Source: a virus
Virus record (IMG/VR): IMGVR_UViG_3300033148_001402
Location: 1-34,433 of that record
Reading direction: 5' to 3' (one strand)
DNA length: 34,433 bases
Position 1 is the stretch's first letter. Each line of letters opens with the position of its first letter. Position numbers and translations under genes: made by a program. The notes beneath the pieces are model-generated. The model was not told the origin of the DNA. It was given only the letters and a program-made list of their open reading frames with translations, and did no database searches. Below are positions 23,312 to 30,728 of the stretch, piece by piece.

Positions 23312-23551
23312 ATGAATCAAAGTACAGCAGACAGACACTACGCAAATGGTGATGGCAATTTATACGCACTAGACAAGCACCTAGACGCAGAGGATGAGAG
23401 AGCTAAACAGCTAGAGGAATTTCAAGAGCTAATCAAACAACACTTAAACACGATAGAAGAAAGCATATTCCATATTCGCAACATTAGTGAGTCGTTTGAG
23501 GACTTAGACTTGGATGATGAGATAAAGTCTAGCATATTGGAGATGTTATGA
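23312..23551 (+). CDS. Acidic coiled-coil protein, 79 residues
   Basis: After AAAGGATAAAAG the frame encodes a helical, strongly acidic protein (LDAEDERAKQLEEFQELIKQ; ESFEDLDLDDEIKSS). It overlaps the next gene by 4 bases. Such acidity could mean a protein-binding or DNA-mimic role, but nothing specific is shown. Confidence 0.5.
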   Translation: MNQSTADRHYANGDGNLYALDKHLDAEDERAKQLEEFQELIKQHLNTIEESIFHIRNISESFEDLDLDDEIKSSILEML

Positions 23552-23889
23552 ATGAGATAATATCTAAAGAGTTATTGAGTTTGGTTTTAGGTAAGAATAT
23601 CACTGAAATAAAATACGTAGAATTGACAAACTCAATTAAATGTGAGTATGGCAAAGAATGGAGAGATTTTATCACAGTAAACCTAGACACTCTAGGTAGA
23701 TTATGTAAAGAGTGGTGTTGGATAAAGCACTACAATCTTATATCAGGTAGATATCTACCAAACGACAAGTTTTTTTGTGACGGAGAAACAGATTTTAAAA
23801 ATAAGTGCATTACAATATATGCAGATACAGAATTGGAAGCAACAATATTGGCTACTGAATGGATAGCTAAAGAGAAAGGCTTACTATGA
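23548..23889 (+). CDS. Hypothetical phage protein, 113 residues
   Basis: This protein has a mixed alpha/beta composition with several Trp and Cys residues (LCKEWCWIKHYNLISGRYL near 52-70) and an Ala-rich C-terminal helix (ADTELEATILATEWIAKEKG). The pattern resembles small conserved phage proteins with a C-terminal helix ending AT-WI; none has a function known to me. It overlaps neighbours at both ends. Confidence 0.5.
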   Translation: MNEIISKELLSLVLGKNITEIKYVELTNSIKCEYGKEWRDFITVNLDTLGRLCKEWCWIKHYNLISGRYLPNDKFFCDGETDFKNKCITIYADTELEATILATEWIAKEKGLL

Positions 23890-24032
23890 CTCTCAAACAA
23901 GAAAACATTAAACTAAAGCAACAAATCAAACACCTCAGAGCCACTATAAAGGCTTACGAGGACAAGTTTAAAGACGCTAAGGCTTATTTATACGAGCAAC
24001 TAGGCGAGATAGAGAAGAGGGGTGAGAGATGA
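23886..24032 (+). CDS. Short coiled-coil protein, 48 residues
   Basis: A single Lys/Glu-rich amphipathic helix (LKQENIKLKQQIKHLRATIK then YEDKFKDAKAYLYEQLGEIE) with heptad spacing. It overlaps the previous gene by 4 bases and the next by 4 bases. It could be a dimerisation module or a small lysis regulator. The function is unknown. Confidence 0.5.
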   Translation: MTLKQENIKLKQQIKHLRATIKAYEDKFKDAKAYLYEQLGEIEKRGER

Positions 24033-24352
24033 TGAGCAAGAAAGTAACCCACTCAAAGCTAAGACCAAAAGCAAAGAAGCTTCCTGAGTATCTAAGTTGG
24101 CTACATAACCAAAGCGACATAGTATGTTTCTCATGCGGTAAACAAAACGGATTAGAAGCACATCATGTTAAACAGGCTTCGTCAGACGAGAGAGATGATA
24201 GTAAGGTCTTGATGCTTTGTGGTGAAGAGTGCCATAGAAACGGTATGAAGTTATCACCACATTCGACTCCAAGAGCTTGGAGAAAGACATATCCAACTAA
24301 TATGCAGTTGGAGTATGCTGCGGAGTTGTTTAGGAGATATAATGAAAGATAG
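24029..24352 (+). CDS. HNH-type zinc nuclease (Ref/DUF968-like)
   Basis: This 107-residue protein has Cys33-x2-Cys36, His45-His46-Val-Lys, and Cys64-x3-Cys68-His69, the zinc-ribbon plus HHV(R/K) layout of small HNH nucleases such as the phage Ref protein and DUF968-type recombination nucleases. A C-terminal SPHSTPRAW and helical end follow. A Lys-rich N-terminus could bind DNA. It likely helps recombination or DNA processing; unlike a homing endonuclease it sits in a run of coupled phage genes. Confidence 0.65.
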   Translation: MMSKKVTHSKLRPKAKKLPEYLSWLHNQSDIVCFSCGKQNGLEAHHVKQASSDERDDSKVLMLCGEECHRNGMKLSPHSTPRAWRKTYPTNMQLEYAAELFRRYNER

Positions 24353-24452
24353 TTTAGTAAATATTATATTCTTAGTGGTGCTTGTATTCGTGATGGCAAG
24401 CATTTATGTAGTTAATCATGAAGAAAGTGCTATAATAGCAGACACAAAATAA
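24342..24452 (+). CDS. 36-residue membrane peptide
   Basis: TAGGAGAT precedes this frame, which begins inside the end of the nuclease gene. One hydrophobic span (VNIIFLVVLVFVMASIYVV) fills most of it, followed by a short acidic tail. It opens the envelope-directed cassette. A role in membrane regulation or superinfection control is possible but unproven. Confidence 0.55.
   Translation: MKDSLVNIIFLVVLVFVMASIYVVNHEESAIIADTK
24427..24435 (+). promoter_or_regulatory. Extended -10 promoter before the envelope cassette
   Basis: TGC-TATAAT is a perfect extended -10 element located just before the Cys-motif and outer-membrane genes. There is no consensus -35. It would allow the exported-protein genes to be transcribed separately from the early operon. 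Confidence 0.5.
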
Positions 24453-24459
24453 AGGAGAG

Positions 24460-24693
24460 ATGATGCCAGAAGAAGCATTAGAGACAGACGTAACAGAAGA
24501 AGAGGTAGAAGTTGAGCCATTTATGGTTGAGGATGAAGATGAAGCGGACAACGTATGTTTAACGTGTACTAATCACAAGGTAGGAAGTAAAGTTTGTGGT
24601 ATTTTAAAACCATTCAGAGATTACATGAGACTTAACGGTCACACAGACACAGAAGAAACATTCACGTGTAATGAATATAAAGGGGCAGAGTAA
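24460..24693 (+). CDS. Acidic Cys-motif small protein, 77 residues
   Basis: The first 31 residues are extremely acidic (EALETDVTEEEVEVEP, EDEDEADN). Then come C33-LT-C36, C46 and C70 in FTCNEYK. The C-terminal layout CxxC-x9-C-x23-FxCxEY parallels the protein at 21287 (FSCSEWE), so the two are probably distant paralogues binding one zinc. AAAGGAGAG precedes the double ATG. It shares one base with the next start. Confidence 0.55.
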   Translation: MMPEEALETDVTEEEVEVEPFMVEDEDEADNVCLTCTNHKVGSKVCGILKPFRDYMRLNGHTDTEETFTCNEYKGAE

Positions 24694-25250
24694 TGAAAAA
24701 AGTAATTTTAGCAATCGCATTAGCAGTATCAGCATTTGCAGGTACAGTAATTAACACAAGTGTTTCGTATGGTAACGTAGAAGCAACAGTAAGCGCATTA
24801 GGTCTTGAAGCAACAGGGACAACAAAGACAAAGTCAATCCGTCAGGATGTTGGTTACGCATGGACTCATGTAAGAGCTACAGGTTATGTTCAACTAGACA
24901 AGTACCAAGATGAAATCATGTCAGGTACAGAGGGTGACGCAGTATCTTATGGTATTGAAGTAGATTACATTCACGCTGTTAATGATAAATTCGGATTCTT
25001 TGTAGGTGGGCTAATAGGCAAAGGCTCAAAAGATTTAGGTAGTGAGGGTGATTCAGCAGGCATTAGTAAGCTAACATTTACAGACAGAGCAATCAGAACA
25101 GGTGTAGCATTCCCGGTTGGCTCATGGAACTTCGAGACAGGGTTTGAGAATAAGATCAGAGACTACGACAATGAGACGATAGACGGTGTTTCAGTTGGAT
25201 TAGAAGAAAAGATACAAAGTATTTTTGTAAGCGCAGGGTATAAGTTTTAG
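24693..25250 (+). CDS. Phage-encoded outer-membrane beta-barrel protein
   Basis: This 185-residue protein has a clear Sec signal peptide (MKKVILAIALAVSAFA, cut expected before Gly17). Alternating strands with aromatic girdle residues and Gly-rich turns follow, and it ends in SAGYKF, with the C-terminal Phe that the BAM complex recognises. The size suits an 8-stranded barrel. It should be inserted in the host outer membrane during infection. A phage may use such a protein to block superinfection, change the surface or aid release. The gene is followed by a hairpin, and a Tat-signal protein comes next. Confidence 0.75.
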   Translation: MKKVILAIALAVSAFAGTVINTSVSYGNVEATVSALGLEATGTTKTKSIRQDVGYAWTHVRATGYVQLDKYQDEIMSGTEGDAVSYGIEVDYIHAVNDKFGFFVGGLIGKGSKDLGSEGDSAGISKLTFTDRAIRTGVAFPVGSWNFETGFENKIRDYDNETIDGVSVGLEEKIQSIFVSAGYKF

Positions 25251-25257
25251 TTAATAG

Positions 25258-25275
25258 GGTACTCGACGGAGTGCC
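25258..25275 (+). terminator. Hairpin after the outer-membrane protein gene
   Basis: GGTACTC-GACG-GAGTGCC is a 7-bp stem with one T-G wobble, followed by TTAGTTAGTT. It has the same stem length and wobble position as the hairpin after the capsid pair. It may be a partial terminator or may protect the upstream mRNA. Confidence 0.55.
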
Positions 25276-25302
25276 TTAGTTAGTTAAAATAAAGGATGAT
25301 AG

Positions 25303-25587
25303 ATGAAAAGAAGAGATTTTCTAAAAGTATTAGTAGCGGTAGGTGTAGTTTCAATAACAGGTGTAGATTCATTTAATGAGAAGTTACCAGAGTTTAATGA
25401 TTACCCAAATATTACATATATGAAAGATTATATTACAGATAAAGGATGCTATTTGCATCAAATACGATTTACAAATAATAAAAGTGAACAATGGGCAGTA
25501 TCAGATTTTTCATTCGATGAAGAATTAAACCCAGAGTTAGTAGCAAATATGTTGAAAGAAGCTCATAGAGTTGGGCTAGTTAGTTAA
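25303..25587 (+). CDS. Tat-exported small protein
   Basis: This 94-residue protein begins MKRRDFLKVLVAVGVVSITG, a textbook twin-arginine signal (RRxFLK) with a moderate hydrophobic core. No clear AxA cleavage site follows, so it might stay anchored. The remainder (about 70 residues) is acidic, with one Cys and an HQIRFTNNKSEQWAVSDF strand pattern. The Tat system exports folded proteins, so the product would fold in the cytoplasm first. It has its own AAAGGAT site and lies right after the outer-membrane barrel gene, suggesting a shared envelope function. The family is not recognised. Confidence 0.65.
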   Translation: MKRRDFLKVLVAVGVVSITGVDSFNEKLPEFNDYPNITYMKDYITDKGCYLHQIRFTNNKSEQWAVSDFSFDEELNPELVANMLKEAHRVGLVS

Positions 25588-25598
25588 AAGGAGAAAAG

Positions 25599-25796
25599 AT
25601 GAGCAATAGAATAAGCGATATTTTAGATGCAGCAGACATTTTAAAAGAAATGGGACTAGAACAAAATGATGATTATTGGTGTGTTTACGGAGACAACGAG
25701 ATAGGATGTTTTGAATTTACGTTCACAGACTTTGATATAAAAAACATACTAGATGGAAACTGCTTTAAGACGGAAGCAGAAGCAAAGGGAGAATAG
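25599..25796 (+). CDS. Acidic small protein, 65 residues
   Basis: The frame follows AAAAGGAG and encodes a protein with 16 Asp/Glu against 5 Lys/Arg (LEQNDDYWCVYGDNEIGCFEF). The strong negative charge recalls DNA-mimic anti-restriction proteins, but many unrelated small proteins are acidic. It is the last gene before the terminase and may belong with the envelope cassette or simply be an early gene. Confidence 0.5.
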   Translation: MSNRISDILDAADILKEMGLEQNDDYWCVYGDNEIGCFEFTFTDFDIKNILDGNCFKTEAEAKGE

Positions 25797-25802
25797 CAAG
25801 TA

Positions 25803-26291
25803 ATGGCATACACTAAAGAACAATGGAAAGATGCAAGAGGGTATTATGAAGCAGGACTCTCATTGTCGAAGATTGTTATTAAGACAGGTATAGGGAAAAC
25901 AACCATATCCCAAAAAGCAAAAAGGGAACAATGGGAACACGGGCGGAATACCGACTATATCGAAGCTAAAGAAATAATTGTGTCAAAAAAGGGAACGATT
26001 TCGGAACAGTCACTAGTAATAGCGGACGAAATAGCACATGAAAACGTACGGTTTAAGAATTTAATCAATGGAAATGCAGAGAAGTTAGCTAATAAGTTAG
26101 CACTAATGGCAGACAGGATTGAAGATGCACAAGACATGAGACACTTAGTAGAAGCTAATGATAAGTTATCTATCACGCTAAAGGTCAATGAGAGACACGC
26201 ACCTAAGCAAGTTACAGCTATTCAAGTAAACAATGAAGAGAAAGAAGTTAAGAGTGGTGTAGGTGAGTTGTATAAGGCTATTAATGAATAA
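25803..26291 (+). CDS. terS: Terminase small subunit
   Basis: This 162-residue protein has an N-terminal helix-turn-helix (YYEAGLSLSKIVIKTGIGKT near residues 15-34) for recognising the packaging site. A helical centre with an Ala/Leu-rich oligomerisation region follows (NAEKLANKLALMADRIEDAQ). The ending, HAPKQVTAIQVNNEEKE, is a common feature of TerS. A small helical gene lies between it and the large subunit, which starts 224 bases downstream. Confidence 0.75.
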   Translation: MAYTKEQWKDARGYYEAGLSLSKIVIKTGIGKTTISQKAKREQWEHGRNTDYIEAKEIIVSKKGTISEQSLVIADEIAHENVRFKNLINGNAEKLANKLALMADRIEDAQDMRHLVEANDKLSITLKVNERHAPKQVTAIQVNNEEKEVKSGVGELYKAINE

Positions 26292-26303
26292 AAGGATGAA
26301 GAG

Positions 26304-26522
26304 ATGATTAATTTAAACAAAGATGAAGTAGACTTTTTAAAAGATGTGATAGGGATGGACGACCCATTTAATACAATAAAGAGTGCAGAATCTCGCTTGA
26401 AAGAAATGGAATATCGCTTAGAAAAAGCAAAAGAAGAGGTAAAGAAAGCCGAAGCCGAACTTTTGAAGCTACAACAGAGAGATGATTTAATTAAAAAACT
26501 AAAAGAAAAACTAAATGAGTAA
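26304..26522 (+). CDS. Coiled-coil protein between the terminase subunits
   Basis: This 72-residue protein is mostly one long amphipathic coiled coil (SAESRLKEMEYRLEKAKEEV and beyond) after a short hydrophobic start. It overlaps the large terminase gene by 8 bases. A terminase accessory role is a guess from position. Confidence 0.5.
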   Translation: MINLNKDEVDFLKDVIGMDDPFNTIKSAESRLKEMEYRLEKAKEEVKKAEAELLKLQQRDDLIKKLKEKLNE

Positions 26523-27810
26523 CCTAACCTGCATAGACGGATTAAAACCATTCTGGCGAAAACCATCAAGGATTAAAGTCTTATATGGTGGTCGTGGTAG
26601 TGGTAAGTCATACTCAGCAGCAACACACGTAATGATGTCATCTCGTGAAGTTAAACTAAACATACTATGTCTCAGACAACTACAAAACTCCATTAAGCAA
26701 TCAATCTACACACTAATCAAAGACTTAATCTATCAAGAGGGCATACAGCATGAATTTCAGTTCACTATCGCAGAGATAAGACACTTACGCACAGGCTCAG
26801 TATTTAAGTTCATGGGTATCAGTCGTAACGTAGATGAGATTAAATCAACAGAGAATATAGATATATGCTACATAGAGGAAGCTCACGCACTCAACAAAGA
26901 GCAATGGGATGTAATCAGCCCTACTATTCGTAAGGAACACTCAGAGATAATCATTCTATTCAACCCACAGCATCGTAATGACTTTGTGTTTCAGACATTC
27001 GTAGAGCATCCATCTAGGAACTCAATAGTACGCAAGATCAATTATGATGAGAATCCTTACCTATCAGATACTATGATGGCAGTTATTGAAGAAGAGAAAG
27101 AAAAAGACATAGAAGAATACAATCATATCTACTTAGGTGTACCAAGAGAGGGAGATGATAGAGCCTTATTTGCTTACAATGACATAGAATCAGCAATGGA
27201 TGGAGACTTTACAGGTGTTGATACATCAGGAGTATGCAGCATCGCAGCCGATGTAGCACGATACGGTAGAGATAAGTCAGTTACAAGTATTAGAGAGGGT
27301 CATAGAATCCACACACTCCAAGAGTACAAAGGTTACAACACTATGGAGTTTGCAACAGTAATCAGCAATGACTACTCAAGAGGGATCAGTAAAGATGCTG
27401 TATTTGTAGATACAATCGGAGTTGGTGCAGGTGTCTATGATAAGCTACTGCAAATGGGCGTCAGAGGTGTTGTAGAAGCTAACGTATCTATGAAAGCAGA
27501 AGAGGTAAAGGTGTATCAAAACAAACGTGCTGAGATGTACTTCAATCTAAAGAAGTTTGTAGAGATGGGCGGTAAGCTACCTAACGATAAGGAACTCAAA
27601 GAAGAGTTACTAGCACTTAAATACTTTTATAACCCTACAAGTGGTAAGATACAACTGATAAGCAAGGATGATTTAAAAGAAGAGTTAGGACGTTCACCGG
27701 ATAAGTCAGATAGTGTAGCACTTCACTTCTTTAGACGTGTTAGACCAATGAGTATGAGAAATCAACACCAACCACAAGGGCGTACAGACGATTGGAGTCC
27801 GTATGACTAG
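26515..27810 (+). CDS. terL: Terminase large subunit (Terminase_3 / PBSX type)
   Basis: This 431-residue packaging motor has both active domains. ATPase: Walker A GGRGSGKS (25-32), Walker B ICYIEE (117-122) with catalytic Glu, and a coupling motif in ILFNPQH (about 142-148). Nuclease: Asp246 in AADVARYGRDKS, Asp299 in FVDTIGVGAG and Asp399 in DKSDSVALHF, the three-acid RNase-H-like centre. It resembles terminases of headful-packaging podoviruses such as Sf6 rather than T7, which fits a circular assembly. Length is normal. Confidence 0.9.
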   Translation: MSNLTCIDGLKPFWRKPSRIKVLYGGRGSGKSYSAATHVMMSSREVKLNILCLRQLQNSIKQSIYTLIKDLIYQEGIQHEFQFTIAEIRHLRTGSVFKFMGISRNVDEIKSTENIDICYIEEAHALNKEQWDVISPTIRKEHSEIIILFNPQHRNDFVFQTFVEHPSRNSIVRKINYDENPYLSDTMMAVIEEEKEKDIEEYNHIYLGVPREGDDRALFAYNDIESAMDGDFTGVDTSGVCSIAADVARYGRDKSVTSIREGHRIHTLQEYKGYNTMEFATVISNDYSRGISKDAVFVDTIGVGAGVYDKLLQMGVRGVVEANVSMKAEEVKVYQNKRAEMYFNLKKFVEMGGKLPNDKELKEELLALKYFYNPTSGKIQLISKDDLKEELGRSPDKSDSVALHFFRRVRPMSMRNQHQPQGRTDDWSPYD

Positions 27811-27819
27811 GAGCAACAG

Positions 27820-27999
27820 ATGGAAGTAAAAAAGCTAACATTCAAAACCAAGCATGATGAACGGAAATACGATAACTGGACTAAAGATGATATTTACAAA
27901 GCGTATCTCTTAGAGTATGAAGCGAGAATGACACTAAGTAAAGAAGTCAATAAGCTAAATCGAATACTAGCGGAGATTAGATACCATGCAAGAGGATAA
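27820..27999 (+). CDS. Hypothetical small protein, 59 residues
   Basis: The frame begins 9 bases after terL, with TAGGAG just upstream. It is charged and helical (WTKDDIYKAYLLEYEARMTL, SKEVNKLNRILAEIR). It overlaps the next gene by 14 bases. I know no family. Confidence 0.45.
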   Translation: MEVKKLTFKTKHDERKYDNWTKDDIYKAYLLEYEARMTLSKEVNKLNRILAEIRYHARG

Positions 28000-28315
28000 A
28001 TTCAGAGAGATAGTGCGTAATCATGTGCCATGTGTTGGTGATGTAGAGATAGAGTTACAGCGATTCTTTAGTCATGACTACACTATCGTTCAGTTAAAGG
28101 GTGATGGCGTCATAGGATACACTAAACACAGAGGACATTATTTCATTTGGTTTGTTTATATTGACAAAAAACTATCTAACGCAAAATTAGTGTATAATAC
28201 TGCATTGGAGTTGTCTAAAGATATGCCTGTTTTGTATAGTGGGGTAAAAGACTTTTATAAGAATAACTCTATTAAATTGGCTAAAGACCTTTATCAAATT
28301 AACATAGGAGAGTAG
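27986..28315 (+). CDS. Hypothetical protein before the portal region, 109 residues
   Basis: A mixed alpha/beta protein with a strand pair in TIVQLKGDGVIGYTKHRGHY (about 34-53) and FIWFVYID. The strand pattern loosely recalls the small GNAT-like proteins seen near podovirus packaging genes, but I cannot confirm acetyl-CoA-binding residues. It is followed one base later by the next gene. Confidence 0.45.
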   Translation: MQEDKFREIVRNHVPCVGDVEIELQRFFSHDYTIVQLKGDGVIGYTKHRGHYFIWFVYIDKKLSNAKLVYNTALELSKDMPVLYSGVKDFYKNNSIKLAKDLYQINIGE

Positions 28316-28316
28316 T

Positions 28317-28793
28317 ATGCAGTTTACAAAGAAGTTTACAGTAGAGCAGCCAGAAGTATATCGTGGTGGTGGAGCAATGTTTGACCTCGGAAAAGGTTGG
28401 GAAGGTATGCAAAAGAGTTGGGACACGCAATGGAGCAGCGTAACTAAAGGTGATATTGGAGCAATTGCAGGTGATATGTACGAGGGTCACAAGTATGTAC
28501 ATGATCCGGTTGGTTTATTTGGTCTGAGTGACCAAGAGGGCTTTAAAGAAATGCAGCAAAGTGCAGACATTTTTAGCCAAGGTGCAAGACCAAGAGAAGA
28601 AGCCGAAGTAGCAGAGAAAGCAGCCAAGAAACAACAAGCAGCAATAGCTAAACAACAAACAGCAATAGAGAAGAAACGTAAAGCACAACAAGCAGTAATA
28701 GACGAAAGAGCATCACGTATGGCTAAGAATCAGTTACTAACAGGCAAAGAGACAGGCATCACTAATGGCTCAACTAGCTTACTAAAGGGTTAA
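28317..28793 (+). CDS. Hypothetical structural-region protein with Ala/Gln/Lys coiled coil
   Basis: This 158-residue protein has a Gly-rich N-terminus (YRGGGAMFDLGKGWEGMQKS near 15-34). The C-terminal half contains AEKAAKKQQAAIAKQQTAIE and similar repeats, typical of small virion-associated proteins with flexible helices. AGGAGAG precedes the ATG. It lies in the head operon upstream of the portal, so a minor virion component is likely. The family is not recognised. Confidence 0.5.
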   Translation: MQFTKKFTVEQPEVYRGGGAMFDLGKGWEGMQKSWDTQWSSVTKGDIGAIAGDMYEGHKYVHDPVGLFGLSDQEGFKEMQQSADIFSQGARPREEAEVAEKAAKKQQAAIAKQQTAIEKKRKAQQAVIDERASRMAKNQLLTGKETGITNGSTSLLKG

Positions 28794-28794
28794 T

Positions 28795-29016
28795 ATGTTT
28801 AGAAGTAACGAACTAATAAAGCTAACAAAAGGTGATGAAGAAATCACAATCAATCCCAATACAGAGTTTAATAGCATACCGGCAGGCTATAAGATATGGA
28901 ATTCAGCAATCATACTTAAAAATGAGAAAGTTGTCGTAGTATTAAAGCCCGGACAAATCACAACTGAACTCAAAGGCGAGATAGTACGCCCTAAGAGAAG
29001 AAAAAGGAGTGCATGA
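28795..29016 (+). CDS. Small beta-rich protein upstream of the portal, 73 residues
   Basis: A short protein of alternating hydrophobic strands (YKIWNSAIILKNEKVVVVLK) with a basic end (RPKRRKRSA). It overlaps the portal gene by 4 bases (ATGATGG). It may be a minor head protein. Unknown. Confidence 0.5.
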   Translation: MFRSNELIKLTKGDEEITINPNTEFNSIPAGYKIWNSAIILKNEKVVVVLKPGQITTELKGEIVRPKRRKRSA

Positions 29017-30245
29017 TGGCTGATAGCTATGAACAGATAATTAAACGCTTTCATTCTGCTAAGTCTAACAAGCAGATATGGGAACATCACATTAGAGAGT
29101 GTTACCGTTATTTCATGCCAGAGCGTAACACAATAGACGAAAGAGAGAAAGGTGCTAAGAAGCGTGAGTATGTATTCGATTCTACAGCACAAGACTCATT
29201 AGAAGACTTTGCCACACGCATGGAGTCTGAACTTATACCAAGCAATATTAATTGGATGAAGCTAGAATCAGGCTCAGATATCCCCGAAGATAAGGTATCA
29301 GAGACAAATGAGTACCTAGATGAGACTACTGAGATAGTATTTAATCATATAAGATCATCAAACTTCGCATCACAAGCTCACACAGCATTCTTAGACTTAG
29401 GTATCTCAACAGGTGCGCTTATAGTTGAAGAGGGAGATGGCATACAGTCGAATCTTAACTTTAGATGTGTAAGTTTATCTGAATTAGTTATCGAGCAATC
29501 ACAACAAGGGATAGTTAAAACAGTATTCAGAGAGTTCAAGCTACCTGCTGCTGATATAAAAGAGATATACCCTAAAGCTAAATTGACTCAGAAGTTAAAA
29601 GAGTTGATTAAAAACAAACCTACAGAAGAAGTAAGTTTTATCGAGGGAACTATTTTTGATGGCAAGATGTATGATAATGTTGTAATGTATCCTGATAACA
29701 AACACTTCCTGATTCAAGAGAAGATAGAATCTAGCCCTTGGATAGTGTTTAGAGAGTCTACAATACCTGGCGAAACTTATGGACGTGGCAGAGCAATGAC
29801 AGCACTTCCTGATACTAAGACTTTAAACATAATGGTAAGAGATTACCTAAAAGGTCTAGCATGGTGGAGTAATCCATCGTTTACTGCAACTGATGATGGT
29901 GTAATTAACCCTCATAACTATAGAGCTAAGCCCGGAATAGTTCACGCAGTAGGAAGTAACGATAGAGCAAACCCTACCCTACAACCGCTACAAGTAGGTG
30001 GAAGCCCACAAATAGCTATGGATGCAATATCAAGACTACAAGACTCAGTTAGACGTGTAATGATTAGTAAGCCATTCGGTAATGTAGAAGAAACACCTGT
30101 TAGAACTGCAACAGAAATGAGTATTAGACAAGCAGATATGGCTAAGACTTCATTAGGCGCATCATCTCGTATTCAGAATGAACTAATGGAAACTCTTATA
30201 GCTAGATGTGTTTACCACTTCACCAGCTGCACGTTTACAAGATGA
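29013..30245 (+). CDS. Portal protein, N-terminal and central part (frame broken)
   Basis: This 410-residue frame is the head-tail connector family of T7-type portals. Features include NKQIWEHHIRECYRYFMPER near residues 18-37, FDSTAQDSLEDFATRMESEL (54-73), LGISTGALIVEEG, PGETYGRGRAMTALPDTKTL and PVRTATEMSIRQADMAKTS. The portal ring at one vertex is the DNA gate and packaging nucleation point. The frame stops soon after SRIQNELMETLIARCVY; the expected C-terminal continuation appears in the +1 frame from 30208. Portals of this family usually exceed 500 residues, so part of the C-terminal region appears to be missing and out of frame. Confidence 0.85.
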   Translation: MMADSYEQIIKRFHSAKSNKQIWEHHIRECYRYFMPERNTIDEREKGAKKREYVFDSTAQDSLEDFATRMESELIPSNINWMKLESGSDIPEDKVSETNEYLDETTEIVFNHIRSSNFASQAHTAFLDLGISTGALIVEEGDGIQSNLNFRCVSLSELVIEQSQQGIVKTVFREFKLPAADIKEIYPKAKLTQKLKELIKNKPTEEVSFIEGTIFDGKMYDNVVMYPDNKHFLIQEKIESSPWIVFRESTIPGETYGRGRAMTALPDTKTLNIMVRDYLKGLAWWSNPSFTATDDGVINPHNYRAKPGIVHAVGSNDRANPTLQPLQVGGSPQIAMDAISRLQDSVRRVMISKPFGNVEETPVRTATEMSIRQADMAKTSLGASSRIQNELMETLIARCVYHFTSCTFTR

Positions 30246-30483
30246 GCAAACACTATCTGCAATGGGTAGAGCTATGGAATTCTTTGCTATGTTACCACCT
30301 GAATTAGTCAATGCAGAGATAAGAATAGAGGACTTTCCAAGTGAGATTGTGGATGTGTTAGGTTTACCATCGAAGTTTAAACGCTCAGATGAAGAGAAGA
30401 TGCAGATGCAACAACAAGCAGCACAACAAGAACAACAGCAACAACAAATGGCTGCTGAACAAGTAGCACAGGAGCAAGCATAA
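30208..30483 (+). pseudogene. Portal C-terminal fragment in the +1 frame
   Basis: This frame encodes TTSPAARLQDEQTLSAMGRA and a helical, then Gln-rich tail (MQQQAAQQEQQQQQMAAEQV). The (T/S)PLA-QxxE segment is the normal continuation of the portal after a beta hairpin. It opens just after a TAG in its own frame, and its only upstream start codon is the GTG at 30208. No ribosome-binding site precedes it. Either a deletion joined two distant parts of the gene out of frame, an assembly collapse did so, or a +1 frameshift is used. Confidence 0.7.
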
Positions 30484-30728
30484 TGTATAATGATGACTTA
30501 GGCTTATTTGACAGCGAAGAAGAAGCTCAAGAGAGTCAAGATGAGATACATGGACTGTTTGAGGGTACATTCAATACTAAGTTAGGGGAAAGACTCTTAG
30601 AGCATCTAATTTCTGTATATATTGACAGAGATATGTACCAACCTGGCATGACACTTGACCAAGTAGCATTTAGACAAGGTGAAGCAAGTACGATTAAAAA
30701 AATAATTAAGGAGTTAAATAATGGCTGA
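30483..30728 (+). CDS. Bbp19-like small head-operon protein
   Basis: This 81-residue protein has an acidic N-terminus and then the sequence of a short conserved phage domain: FNTKLGERLLEHLISVYIDR (about 30-49), a loop with Pro-Gly, and VAFRQGEASTIKKIIKEL (about 61-78). This F-T-G-xxL-xxL...FR-G-R/A pattern matches the Bbp19-like family, found beside portal genes of podoviruses. It overlaps the start of the next gene. The precise role is unknown. Confidence 0.65.
   Translation: MYNDDLGLFDSEEEAQESQDEIHGLFEGTFNTKLGERLLEHLISVYIDRDMYQPGMTLDQVAFRQGEASTIKKIIKELNNG

Noticed and set aside
30400-30480. CAA/CAG-rich tract as a functional microsatellite
   Set aside because: It encodes the Gln-rich tail common in podovirus portal proteins and needs no other explanation.
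30621-30632. TTGACA-like hexamer inside the Bbp19-like gene as a promoter
   Set aside because: No -10 hexamer at suitable spacing; the codons explain it. A second TTGACA near 28160 is likewise 26 bases from the nearest TATAAT.
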